NCBI GenBank assembly: GCA_022410635.1
Contig: JAJVDF010000211.1
Coordinates: 893,784 to 957,783, forward strand
Direction: 5' to 3'
Source: Tretioscincus oriximinensis
Lineage: Eukaryota > Chordata > Lepidosauria > Squamata > Gymnophthalmidae
DNA length: 64,000 nt
The translations under genes and the position numbers were made by a program. The notes beneath the pieces were generated by a model. That model was given only the letters and a program-made list of their open reading frames with translations. It did not search any database and was not told the DNA's origin. Shown piece by piece: positions 11,641-23,900 of this stretch; the first letter of the stretch is position 1; each line of letters opens with the position of its first letter.

Positions 11641-12269
11641 AAATCCAATTAAAAGAATTGATAATAATAAAATATTGAACTCTAAATTTTAAATATCATC
11701 ACCATGCAACATTTGGTAATCATGTATGATTCTGGAAAATATAAATTTGGTTACTGAACTGGAGCACATTATGCCCATTAAAATGGGAATGTCCTAAGAT
11801 CCAGATATTCTGACAAAAAAATTGAAAAGAAGATCAATATAACATTTAATAGTTAAATAATATAATACAATAAAGTGACAATCCTACATGGAGGAATGTC
11901 ACAAATCCACCCAATTAGATGAGAGAGGTGACTGAAGATTTAATATCCTGCGCCCAAATTGTGGTCCTAGGGGGCTGGAAAGATGAATAAAAATGACAAT
12001 TACACAAATGACAAGAGTACNTTTTGGATAAAATTGTGGTTGATATAAGAAGTATCAGATAAATAATAATGGGGATTTAGACAAGATAAGGGCTTGTAAA
12101 TAAAAGAGAGAAAGGGTAAGGATATATTTACAAAACAAATTTAGGGAAGATACTAAGAAATTGAAGATAAGATTAGTCTTTTATTTGTAAAGAACAAATT
12201 TTTCTCTTCTACATAGAATGTAAATATGTTTTTCTTGGACGTAAAGTGTATATTATCTTGACATTAGTT

Positions 12270-12960
12270 CTGTGGCAGGGAGGGGGAGTGGAAAGAAGAG
12301 GAGGGAGGGGAGTTAACATAAAGTCTACTGCAGCCGTGACTACGGTGGCACAGGCATTTGCCGAGGGGGAAGGAGGAGACCCTCTAGGAAGCCGCCTCCT
12401 TTTGCTGCCCCGGAAATAGGCGCGAAAGGATAACGCAGCTTCCTGGCTGTCGGAGGGCTTAAAAGCCCTCCGACAGCCACCATTTTCTCCTCCTCCTTCT
12501 CCTTCAGACGCGCGAGAGACAGCTTGTGTCTCTTGCGCTCCGCCAAAGGCCACACGGTTGCTATTTTAGCCAACCACGTGGTCTGCGCTGAGGCCGCTGC
12601 CGCCGTTTGGACGACTGGGACCCTGGGCATCTGGTCGGAGGTAAGCAAGCAACTTTGCAGGCTAATACTGGCCGGAGCCTTAAGGCTCCTATTGCTTACC
12701 TCCGAGGGTCCTGGGGGGTTGGAGCAACTCCTAGCCCAGGCCCCAGTGAGCATGGGATAGTAAGGCCGGTGGCAGCTCGGGGCGGGGAGGGTGGATCTAT
12801 CGACACACACACACCCCTCCGGAATATTCGGAGCAGCCAGCTCCGGCTGCCCAGAGAGGTGGCAAAGTTGGGATTTGGGGTGAGTGGATCGGCTCATCAG
12901 CACACACACCCAAATAGTAACAGGAGCAGTCTCGCTCCTACTGGCCACTGGGGAGGCAGG
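12270..12960. repeat. GC-rich stretch with several perfect palindromes
   Basis: This region is far more GC- and CpG-rich than its surroundings. It holds a perfect 17-bp-arm palindrome (12444-12479), a 13-bp-arm inverted repeat (12636-12648 with 12692-12704) and, inside the latter, a 16-bp perfect palindrome (12674-12689). Long open frames on both strands follow from the composition and resemble no known protein. It may be a repeat unit or a CpG island. Confidence 0.6.
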
Positions 12961-12964
12961 ACCG

Positions 12965-13172
12965 AGCCATGGCAGCCACTTTGGTTCAATGGTTAGAGTG
13001 CTGGACTCTTATCCATTGGCCTGCCNGTTCGATTCCACACTCCTCCACAGGGCCGGCTGGGTGACCTTGGGCCGGTCACCCCACTTACTTCATGGGGTGT
13101 CCGTTGTGGAGAAAGCAACAAAGGCTATGTGCATCACCCTTTGGTGAATAAATACAAGGCGTTATTATTACA
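12965..13172 (+). mobile_element. tRNA-derived SINE
   Basis: The head has tRNA-like promoter boxes (tggttagagtgctggactct and gttcgattcc), followed by a conserved body (gctgggtgaccttgggccgg, ggggtgtccgttgtgg) and an (ATT)n-like tail. Other copies: 36107-36290 (+), 36655-36845 (-), and a tail-only copy at 55870. Confidence 0.8.
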
Positions 13173-13379
13173 TGAAACAGTAATGAAAGTGTGAGAATCA
13201 GCAATTTCCTGATTGCTGATATTTTCCAACTTTCTAGCAAATGCCTGGAATATGCTGGTGCATATAGGGCAGGCTTCTATGTTCCTGCCATAAGTTCTTG
13301 AAAAATTCTCATCACATGCTAAAGTACTAGTTCAATATAGGGCAGGCTCTTAAGTTCCTGCCATAAGTTCTCATATTGA

Positions 13380-14330
13380 TCCTCACATATTACTTGGACC
13401 GTGGGAGGGATGTGGCCATTAAGAATGTCTGGAATATATTGGGACAACCAAAGAGCCGGGAGCAGTTAAAATTGCTGACAGGTATCGAATTTGGGCAAGA
13501 TACGTTTGAAAAGGTCCTGGCCCATTGTTTATGTTACTGTGTTTTGTTTTTGTTTTGTTTTCTCTTTTCTTGGAGCTGCTATGTTGATTGAAGTGGAGGG
13601 GCGCTGCTGAACCCTGACCAAGTGAATCACCCCAGGAGAAGGGTAAACGCCAAGGTAGTACAGAGGATGACACAGGCTGGTGGCATGGCAGTAGGNCACA
13701 ATGCCTTCAATACAAAGGCAACTGCCTGGTTCAAGCCTGGTGGAGTTCATGTGTCAGGGCAGGCATGTGGGCATGGCTGGAGAACTTGAGGTGGGCCATA
13801 CACAGGATGGATTCTTGAAAGCCCTCAAAAACCTCTTTGATCCTTGGAAGAGTACCCACAGTATGGGTGGGTTGCTTTGTGCTGCCGGACAGCTTGGGTG
13901 CCTAGACAAAAGGGGCTGACCTGAAGGGTGGAGGCAGCCTTGGTCCTATGTCATGAGGGCATGGACCAGTGGGTCTACTGGCGAGGCCCGAGCTGTGCAG
14001 ATGGTATGGCATGGGGAGCCATGCTGAGGGGAGCAGGCGCCCAGATGGGGCCACGTCACGGGGTGTGGCCTAGTTGGTTGCAGGTCAGGCTGGGTGGCTG
14101 ACCTGGGGCGACTGCCAAACTGTTGCNCCTGACCACACCCTTACTCAAGCCATGGCCCAATTCTCTCCACTTCTGGGTTATGTTTTTAAAGCACTGATCA
14201 ATGTTATTTAGATTTCGGGTTGCATTAATGTTACGAGTTTGCGTCAGGGTTTTGTGGAACATTGTTAACTGGTTAATAAATTACTCATGTTCAATTTACA
14301 ACTGGGTGGTCTCCCTTCTCTTCCCTCNAC
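13380..14330 (+). repeat. GC-rich dispersed repeat unit, copy 1
   Basis: Shares gccatggcc...tctccacttctgggtt (about 14148-14180) and neighbouring sequence with the units at 14850-15720 and 58450-59300, in the same orientation. No intact frame. Class unknown; a retroelement LTR or untranslated region would fit. Confidence 0.5.
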
Positions 14331-14520
14331 GGCAAGTGGAAGAACTGATAACTGTTTGTGTGTAAAATGTCAATAAACTTTCACACTAAAAAAAAATAGT
14401 TCTAATACTAAAATTACTGTTCTAATGGATTTTTAAACATTTTTTATTGTAGCTTAAATAAAAAACATTTTCTTCATGTAAAAAAATTAAAAAGTATAAT
14501 TGGATATCAAATAATAAATG

Positions 14521-14690
14521 AAAAAAATACTATTAATGAGATCTACACCTGTCTTGATTTTCTGTCCAATTCAGTTAAAACACCTCGGCATTTATTTGGG
14601 AAACTGCACTCCCAGTTATGACTTGCCCAAGGTTATTCATATTACCTTGGATATTTCTCTTCATCCAACATTCCCTAGTCAAAAAGATAT
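14521..14690 (-). pseudogene. Decayed orphan V2R exon 1
   Basis: Read on the minus strand this matches V2R-A exon 1 codon by codon (GQVITGSAVSQI, LNWTENQDRCRSH) and also shares flanking intron sequence (gatatcaaata). It has an in-frame TAA where V2R-A has an ATG codon, a further TAA replacing the terminal tyrosine codon, and no recognisable signal-peptide part. No partner exons lie nearby. It is a leftover of a duplicated or deleted V2R gene. Confidence 0.85.
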
Positions 14691-14849
14691 CTTAGTTATC
14701 TGAAGGAAAACATTTTTTCCCTCTAGACCTGTTCATGTATTGAGATTTCAAGGCAAGCACCTTTTTGTAGTAACTTTCCTCTCACAAATGGAATGAATGA
14801 CACACAAGGTCCCTTTCTAAACTCTAGAAAAAAAAANCTTTGAAAACAT

Positions 14850-15720
14850 GGCGTCCGGTGACGCGCTTCCAGCGCGACGCCGGACTATAAAAGCAAGAGG
14901 CCNGCGCCATTTTCGGCCTCNTTGGGATGGGCAGAAGGGACAGTCACTAGCCAGGGATGGCAGGAAATCCCCTGCCTGAGCCCATAGGATATAACTTAGG
15001 GGGACCCCTTAAGGGTTTTAAGGCAGCCGAGNTTGACCTTGGGGAGGGGCTGGAAGCCGAAGGCTGCCTTAAGTAAGGGAAGGGGGCTCGTGACAGAGCT
15101 TGTGCTCAGAGAGCCCCACAAAACTTCCTCTGATCCCTGGGTTAACCGGCTTGCAACGGTGCAAGCTGGGCGGGGCTCACAAGGGTGTGAGCCTGGCATG
15201 GCTGTCCCAGCAAAGGGCTGGACAGCTGGATGGTTTGGNTGACTCACGTGGGCATGAGCAGCAATGGTATTGGTAGTCCCATTGGGTCAGCCTCAGAGGC
15301 TGAGTGGGACAGTCCTCCCAAGGTGCTGCGCCTGCCGCTCCCCATTCACCTTGCCATGGCCTTTTCCTCCATTTCTGGGTTCTATTGGTAAAAGATCTAC
15401 AAGCAACTCTAATGCATGTGAGCACGGTTTTGGTTATTGTTAATTAAACTACCTGACGCTGTTGTCACTTTGTTTGGAAATTGTTAAATTAAGTATAGCA
15501 CATGTTTATTTTATTTATTTATTTATTTATACTTATACCCCGCTCTATACCCGAAGGTCTCAGGGCGGCAAAAACAGTAAAACATCGCTACAAAAATTAA
15601 AANAGTATAAAACAATATTAAAAGTAGGGATAGAGATGTTCACTTTATGGGGTTTACTGTTGTATTAATAAATATGTTGTTCCCTGCATAACGTTGTCTG
15701 TCGTGCCTCCCGGGGTGGCC
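14850..15720 (+). repeat. GC-rich dispersed repeat unit, copy 2, with TATA-like box
   Basis: It starts with an imperfect hairpin (14853-14867 with 14871-14885, 13 of 15 paired) directly followed by tataaaag at 14886. Downstream it shares ggggctcacaagg(g)tgtg with the 58.9 kb unit and gccatggcc..tctgggtt with the 14.1 kb unit. A TTTATTTA-family fragment (15507-15650) is inserted. The TATA-like layout suggests a retroelement promoter; that is inference. Confidence 0.5.
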
Positions 15721-16691
15721 ATCGCCGGCAACAAACAGTAGCCCTTTCATGGAGGACAGTGTTGTATCTATTGGGTTTGATGGATAAGAAATTGGCTAAT
15801 ATTAAGGTAATGCTACAGTGTGTGATTGTAGTAGCTAGAATTGTCTCCTTTTAGAAGCACAAACTAGAGAGAACTCCTTTGATTGTAGACTGGTTTATCA
15901 AACTAAATTAATAATCTTAGGTATAAAACACAATGTAAATTTGTTATTAACTGTAGACAGACAGATGATAGAGATAGAGACAGAGAAAGTGTTCTAAAGG
16001 TCCTACTATCCATATGCCATTCTGGGTTAGCACAGGTCATGCCATGGCCTGTGGTAGCCTAAAATAGCATGTGGACAGCAAGACTCTTAGAATACTATAT
16101 GGAACTGAATTGCAGATTTTGAAGACTAAAGAATAAATTATCAATTTGGAACAGGAGCTCACTANAGGATTTTATGGAGATATAAAATATGTTATTGGCC
16201 AAACCTATAAAGAATATGGAGCAGGAATTCAGGAAAGAAATGAAATTGTATGTATATGTTTATTTGATCATCATCATCATTATGTTCTTTATATATTATG
16301 TAATTTGATGAGATTAGTAATTTCTACAAATGTAACTGGAAATCACTCAAATTTACTAACTTTGATAGATGATTTGAATATACAGAATTTTGCATTTCCT
16401 ATGCCTAAAAATGTCTTCAAAATCTAATACTCATATTGGTACTGGAAATATTTTGTAGTCATCCATGCATCCTTCTGAGTATGATCACAACCAAAGGCCA
16501 AAATTCTTCTCATTTTGAGTTGATTTTGTATGGCAGTTGAATTTTTTTTTTTTTGTTCTATAATAGTTGAGGCAGACAGCAACTGCATTTAATGAGTTGA
16601 CAGCATAAGGATATGAGAAGCAGTCCCTGTTTTTCATGTCCCTTGTAGTCCATTCAAATTCAGCATTCAGTTATTATATATATATGTATGC

Positions 16692-17048
16692 CAGTGGCGG
16701 CTGGCTACTGGGTTTGAGGGTTCGGCGAACATTCAGAAATTAAAATCAATTATAAAATCTCCTTTCATAGAGNAGCTGCCAACAAATCAAAAAGATCAAG
16801 ACAGCTTTTTTAATTGACAAAAGAGGTTGCCAATCCCTGAACCAATGGGAGGGCTGTCTAGGAGGGGTTACAGTCTCTCTCTTAGTTTCCGTAGAGGTGC
16901 CATTTTGTATTGACATTCAACTTGCAGACTGAGAGAGAGACCGGTAAATGCCTGAATGTTCCTCCTTCCAGNCGCTTTTCTAACTTTGCTGAGCCTGGAG
17001 GAGCCTGCCCCCCNCCCCCCCAGCCCCAAACTGGACCAGCCAACGCTG
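16692..17048. mobile_element. hAT-like MITE with perfect 8-bp target duplication
   Basis: The 357-bp element begins cagtggcggctgg and ends ccagccaacgctg (10 of 13 inverted matches). It is flanked by identical 8-mers atgtatgc at 16684-16691 and 17049-17056. The 8-bp duplication and CAG..CTG ends are typical of the hAT superfamily. It has no transposase frame. It lies 180 bp past the V2R-B stop codon, so may be within its 3' untranslated region. Confidence 0.88.
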
Positions 17049-17228
17049 ATGTATGCTAAAAGCCTAAAAGCCTTTTTATAGAGTTTATTCTAGGTGTGTT
17101 TTGAACAATTGGGAGCAGGATTCAGGGGGGATTTTCACCTTGGTAACTACTTCTCTGACTAATAAATAATATAATTATTTTTCCCAATGTATTAGCTGCT
17201 AAATATCAAGTTCGATATTACATTTTTA

Positions 17229-18121
17229 TTATGATTTTAGCAGTTTTCTAGAGTTGAGTTCAGGTCTCAGAAGGATGATGTAACATTTGGGGAAGAAGAT
17301 ACAAGCCAGTAGGCCAGTGTTGGAGGCCAGGATAGCAAAAACCTCCACAGCTACAATGTATTTCCCCTTGGTGCTCAGGTAACCTGGAATAAAGGAAANC
17401 CAAACACTGCAGAACATCAGCATACTGAAGGTGATAAACTTGGCCTCATTGAATGTGTCTGGTAATTTTCTGGCCAGGAAAGCAACCGTGAAGCTGAGAA
17501 AGGCCAGGAATCCCATGTAGCTCAAGACACAATAAAAGAAGACCAGAGAGCCTTCGTTACACTCCAGTATAATATCTCTGGGCAATGTATTCATGTCAGC
17601 ATTAGGGAAGGGAGGTGAGATCAACAACCATGCAGTGCAAATACATACTTGGACAAGGGAGCANGAAATAACAACAGCACTGGCCACTTTTTGCCCCAGC
17701 CATTTCCTCATATTGTTACCTGGTTTGGTGGCCAAGAAGGCCAAAATCACAATGAATGTTTTAGCCAAGACAGAAGAAACTGCTACAGAGAAAACAATGC
17801 CAAAAGCCACTTGGCGAAGGAGGCACCCAACCTTCCCAGGTTCACCAATGAAGAGCAGGGAAAAGAGGTAGCAAAGGAAGATGCAAATGAGGAGAACACA
17901 TGTGAGGTTCCGGTTGTTGGCTTTGACAATAGGGGTGTTCCAGTTTTTCAAAAATATTTGCATCACACAAAGAGTTAGCAAGATGCAGAACATGGGAAGT
18001 GTGGTTAAGGTGATTCCTAATGGTTCTTGATGTGTTAGGAAATTAATTGCCTTCTGGATACATTGGTCATTCTCCTCAGTTGAATATTGGTTCTCTGGGC
18101 ATTGGATACATAGAACTGCAT
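17229..18121 (-). CDS. V2R-B exon 6 (seven-transmembrane domain)
   Basis: 893 bp. The acceptor tgtctcag/ATGCAG lets the leading AT complete a GAT codon with the G from exon 5. It encodes the last cysteine pair of the linker, all seven helices and a short tail ending RKLLKS. From [10 protein letters not shown] onward it is about 93% identical to V2R-C, while the 60 residues before that point differ at nearly half of positions. Ns at 17399 and 17665. Confidence 0.95.
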
Positions 18122-20782
18122 CTGAGACAGACATTAAACATTCAGTTTCCTGTTTNGTTTCTTCTCTGCTTAGTTACCTACTAGCAACAAACACTTTTAT
18201 CAGAAGATGCTAGTGAAAACCAAAATTGATTATGATCTGTCCTATTCCCTTTTTTGTTATTGTTCTCTACTTTTAATAATACTACAGATGACATTATGGC
18301 GGCCAGATTACTACTGTAAAGATGTATTTATCAAATTGTGATCTTGTAGCCCAGAGAAAAAAAATAAAATTGCAGTGCAAACTAATACATTGCCAACAAG
18401 GAGGAAATAGGAAATAGTTGAGGAAGTAAGGGTGGCTGGGACCTTGGGCTGCAGTGATCATGCAATCATTGAATTCTTCATAACAAAGGGAGGAAGACCT
18501 GAGAGGACTCAGACGTCAAGACTGGATTTCAGAAGAGCAGATTTTGATGGACTAAGAAGGAGGGTGGGAAGAATCCAATGGTTGGAAGTCTTAAAGGACA
18601 GAAATGTCCAAGAAGGATGGGAAATCTTGCAAAATGAGATTCTAGAAGCACAATCTTTAACAATTCCCAAAAGAAGAAAACATGGGAAGCATCTAAGGAG
18701 GCCACTGTGGTTGAACCCAAATCTTAATAACTTACTAAAAAAGAAAAAAATACTGTTTATGAAATGGAAGAAGGGGGACATTTCTAAGGAAGAATATAAG
18801 GCAGTCTGCAGTAATTGTAGGGCAAGTGTCAGAAAAGCTAAAGCTGAATATGAACTGAGTCTTGCAAGGNATGNAAAAAGCAATAATAAAGGATTTTGGG
18901 GGTACGTCAAAAGAAAAAGAAAAGCTAAAGATGCTATAGGAGTTCTACAGAGGGAAAATGGTGAAANGNTCAAAAACAATACTGAGAAAGCTGAACTTCT
19001 GAACACTTATTTTGCAACTGTTTTTTCTGAAAAAGGACATACAACAACAGCTGGCCTTCATTCTGTTATTGAAGGAACAAAAGAATCAAAACACTTAGTA
19101 GACAGAGAAAAAGTGAGGGAACTCTTAGCTAATTTAAATGAATTCAAATCACCAGGCCCAGATGAACTACATCCCAGGGTACTGAAGGAACTAGCAGAAG
19201 TAATAGCGGAACCACTTGCAGTGATCTTTGAAAATTCATGGACAACAGGAGAAGTCCCAGTAGAATGGAGAAGGGCAAATGTTGTCCCTATCTTCAAAAA
19301 GGGTANNNNNNNNNNNNNNNNNNNNNNNNNNNNNNNNNNNNNNNNNNNNNNNNNNNNNNNNNNNNNNNNNNNNNNNNNNNNNNNNNNNNNNNNNNNNNNN
19401 NNNNNNNNNNNNNNNNNNNNNNNNNNNNNNNNNNNNNNNNNNNNNNNNNNNNNNNNNNNNNNNNNNNNNNNNNNNNNNNNNNNNNNNNNNNNNNNNNNNN
19501 NNNNNNNNNNNNNNNNNNNNNNNNNNNNNNNNNNNNNNNNNNNNNNNNNNNNNNNNNNNNNNNNNNNNNNNNNNNNNNNNNNNNNNNNNNNNNNNNNNNN
19601 NNNNNNNNNNNNNNNNNNNNNNNNNNNNNNNNNNNNNNNNNNNNNNNNNNNNNNNNNNNNNNNNNNNNNNNNNNNNNNNNNNNNNNNNNNNNNNNNNNNN
19701 NNNNNNNNNNNNNNNNNNNNNNNNNNNNNNNNNNNNNNNNNNNNNNNNNNNNNNNNNNNNNNNNNNNNNNNNNNNNNNNNNNNNNNNNNNNNNNNNNNNN
19801 NNNNNNNNNNNNNNNNNNNNNNNNNNNNNNNNNNNNNNNNNNNNNNNNNNNNNNNNNNNNNNNNNNNNNNNNNNNNNNNNNNNNNNNNNNNNNNNNNNNN
19901 NNNNNNNNNNNNNNNNNNNNNNNNNNNNNNNNNNNNNNNNNNNNNNNNNNNNNNNNNNNNNNNNNNNNNNNNNNNNNNNNNNNNNNNNNNNNNNNNNNNN
20001 NNNNNNNNNNNNNNNNNNNNNNNNNNNNNNNNNNNNNNNNNNNNNNNNNNNNNNNNNNNNNNNNNNNNNNNNNNNNNNNNNNNNNNNNNNNNNNNNNNNN
20101 NNNNNNNNNNNNNNNNNNNNNNNNNNNNNNNNNNNNNNNNNNNNNNNNNNNNNNNNNNNNNNNNNNNNNNNNNNNNNNNNNNNNNNNNNNAAACCTTGTC
20201 CTATGAGGAACGGTTAAAGGATCTGGGGATGTTTAGTCTGCAAAAGAGAAGACTGAGAGGAGACCTGATAGCTGTCTACAAATATTTGAAGGGCTGTCAC
20301 AGAGCAGAGGGATCAGCACTGTTCTCATTAGCACAAGGAAGGACTAGAAACAATGGAATGNAGCTGCAAGGGAGTAGANTTAGATTAGATATCAGAAAAA
20401 ACTTTCTAACAGTCAGGGTGATAAACCAATGGAACAGTTTGCCACATGGGGTGGTGAGTTCTTCTTCACTGGAAGTCTTCAAACAGAGACTGGACAGTCA
20501 NCTGTCTGGGATGGTTTAATGAATCCTGCATCGAGCAGGGGGTTGGACCTGATGACCCCGGAGGTCCCTTCCAACTCTATGATTCTATGATTCTATGATT
20601 CTATGATAATAGTATATGCTTTTAAAGTAATATTAATTCTATAGACCATGTAACACCATTCTTAAATTCAAATATTAAAAAAGCAAATTATTATTCATTC
20701 ATTTTTACATTCTTTATCATCATCATCATCATCATCATCATCACCATCACTATCATCATCATTATTATCATCATTATTATTA

Positions 20783-20845
<63 letters not shown>

Positions 20846-20872
20846 GTAATAGTAATAGTAATAGTAATAGTA

Positions 20873-20943
<71 letters not shown>

Positions 20944-23900
20944 TAATTGTAGTAGAAAATAAACCAAAAAGATCAAAAAGTTTTGTTCATAATTTATTTT
21001 TATGGATCTAATACAGTGTTTCATCCATCAAAACTAAAAACTAATTGCCTTTGCAAAAGGAATATGCTTCATCTATCCATCCTTCCATCCTTCCATCCCT
21101 CCATCCACTTTTCTATCTTTATAGATCAATATGTGTACTGAAATTTACCTGTCTCATTAGAGATGGTGTTTTTAGTGCAGGAAATGCAGCTGTAGCAGCA
21201 CACTTGCTTGTCTTTCTCCAGCCTCTTGATTTGCCCAGGTTGACAGCTCTTCACACACCTGGAGTATGGAAGCTTTGTTTTGTAAGAAATAAGCACAAAT
21301 GAAGCATTGTTTCTCACATACGTGTCACTAACCAAAGTGATCAACTAATACTGGCAGGAGTGGCCCGCATCTGTGCCTGAGTGCTTTTGAATTTCATGCA
21401 GTGGCAGAAAACTATCATTTTATTCAATTTGATGAAGTTGAACTTGGGTATCATATCAATAAGAGATTTGCTTCCAACTGTTAAACCCCTAAAAGTCTTG
21501 AATCCCTACCGCACAAAGGAATGCTTCCTTTCATGTTGTTTTACTAATTTGTTAAAATCTGCAGGCCAGTATTTATTTCAAATTCCTGCATTTGAAATGA
21601 TTTCAGATTGGTTGAAAAACACTTATAAAGAATGACATACGCACACCTTTTACATACTAGTAAGAACCCAGATATTAGTGAGTTAAGCTAGTTCTGAAAT
21701 AAATTAACTTTTCCATAATATTGTAATTTATTGGGATGCATCAGTACATACTATTGAATTAAACTGCCAAGCGATTTTATCTTGCTTCTTTGGATGTGAA
21801 ACCACTCAAATATATTTTCCAAAGCCAAATAATGTCAGACAAAACAATCATTTGCTGTAGCTTTAATATAAGCACTTTTTTCCTACCTGTCCCAAAAAAA
21901 TATTCCATTTAATTAAGTCCTTTTCAATTTGGAATTTATGATTTGCTGAGATATATCCAACTTGAGTACTCAGAAATGTTCCATTGTTATCCTTTACCCA
22001 GTTGAGAATTTCATACCCAGATGAAATTTCTCCATTCTCAAACAAAACTTNATGCTTGGCGCCATTATTGAAGTGGATGTTCCTCAGCACAGTTTGTAGC
22101 TAAATTGAGAGATCAAATTATAAGGACTCACAAAAGTAAACTTGGACCATCGTTACACATGTGCTTTTTAAACTATCATCAGTCCTGAAGAACTGGACTA
22201 TATTAGAAAAAAAATGATGGGTTTTATTCAGGCTTTGAGTACAATTCAAAATATTTTTGTTGTTTTCCATTCCTGTTCTCCAGCACTGAGGGTTGTTTAG
22301 AATTAAATATGTGACCAGATAAGGAATCTGATGCCTCCCCCCAACCCTAGTGCACAATAGAGGACCTTTTTTGTATTCCTGTAATGTTCAAGGCCTTCCA
22401 TGTTAACAATTGGTCAAATCCCTGACTCTTGGAAACAGTCCATTGTATTATCCATTCTTAAATCTCAAATCACTACCTAACTAGTATTTTATGAACTATT
22501 TTTTTAATAAATCAAGAATCTAAAATACTTCTTGGAATATTGCAAATAAATTAGCCAGATATGACACAGAGCTAACATGCTTTGTTANGTTCTATTTTGT
22601 AACTGGTATTTCAGTATTTGATCACATAAGAACTTTGTCTAATGTGACCACTTTCTATTGTACTCTATATACTGTAGTTGGAGTTTGGGGAAACTTTTCC
22701 TAAAATGGTTACTCATATAGATACAGAGAATCAAGTCTGCTTACAGTATTTGTGGACAATATTTACACAAAATCTTTTGAGAGAATTAAATAGGATTATA
22801 CACCTCCCCCTCTATTCTTTAACTTTAGAATCTTTTCTAAAGCACATCTGAGAAAATAACAGAATTAAACCTATGTAATGGGAGAAGTAAAACTCAAATT
22901 GCAAAATTATTCCAATAATACACAACAATCTTGCCAGCTGCATTCAGACCTATTACTTCAGAATTCTTGGTGTTGTCCAGTTTAAAAATAAACATTTAGG
23001 AATTCCAAATCATGTTTAAAAATACAGCTCTAAATTTCAACTCTTTAACACTTGCAAAATAATTTAGAGCCACAGTAAATAATATCATAGAAAATACAGT
23101 AAATATCTTACCTCCCATGGTTGCACAGCCAAACGTGTGAATCTATCTTGATTTCTATTTGCTCTTTTTCTTGTTGCCTGAATGTCTTCTAAAGCATAGG
23201 CTACAGCATAAACAGCATTGTAGATACTATAGCTTTCACCAGTCATTTCCAATGTGAATTTTTCCCAATGCAATTGATTTAGTCTCTCTTTTCCTGTGCA
23301 TTGTGAAAAGTCTTCGTCAGAAATCGAGCACTCAAATGCATACTTCCAGAATAAACAGAAATAAGGCATCAGCAATTCTTGAACATTTAACTGATTAAGA
23401 AAATCATAGAATCTTGGGATTTTATCTCTGTGGATTCCAAAAGACAATGCTCCCTCTAATGTATCTGTAGCTGGCATGTAACCAGAAGATGAAGAGAGAA
23501 AATCCCAACGAGCAGCTATAATCCAAACTTTCCCAATAATAGCCTTTTCTAAACGAAACAAAGACAAAAATTCATATCTGTCCAAGGTGTATCTTAAAAT
23601 CCATAGTGAGTGTGAATCACCGCTTGCAATGACCACACTGACATCAGTTAATGAAAGGAGAGAAACAATTCTGGACATGTAAGCCTGAGAAGATTTACTA
23701 TTTACAAATTCCACACCTCCTACTTTGCTAATCTGTTCCAAGTAGGCAACACAAATGTTATTTTCAACCAGCAAGGATGTCAAGATTTGAACAAAGCTTT
23801 CTCCATCATCATCATCTGAAACTATGAGTCCAACCCACGTCCAATTAAAATGCATCAAGAGCTTTATAATTCCAATTGGTTGAATAGTTTCCTTTGCTGA

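Larger units (their letters stand above)
9903..17228. other. Intergenic region between V2R-A and V2R-B
   Basis: About 7.3 kb without an intact gene. It holds LINE-like remnants with a Tc1-like MITE (10.5-11.6 kb), a GC-rich stretch with cruciforms and a SINE (12.3-13.2 kb), two GC-rich repeat units (13.4-15.7 kb), a decayed V2R exon 1 (14.53-14.69 kb) and a hAT-like MITE (16.7-17.05 kb). Between these, at about 11.65-12.25 and 15.75-16.65 kb, I see only AT-rich sequence with no recognisable feature. Confidence 0.8.

Noticed and set aside
12340..12996. Long overlapping frames on both strands (202 and 129 codons)
   Set aside because: GC-rich palindromic sequence and a SINE explain the absence of stops; the translations show no family motif.
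12965..13030. Possible tRNA gene
   Set aside because: Has tRNA-like promoter boxes but no proper cloverleaf, and it continues into a SINE body shared with other copies in the window.
17593..17978. Plus-strand frames of 92 and 109 codons
   Set aside because: Antisense shadows of the V2R-B 7TM exon; the minus strand carries the conserved protein.
18509..19006. 165-codon minus-strand frame
   Set aside because: Antisense of the CR1 coding strand.
20695..21024. 109-codon isoleucine-rich frame
   Set aside because: Translation of the AAT/ATC microsatellite.
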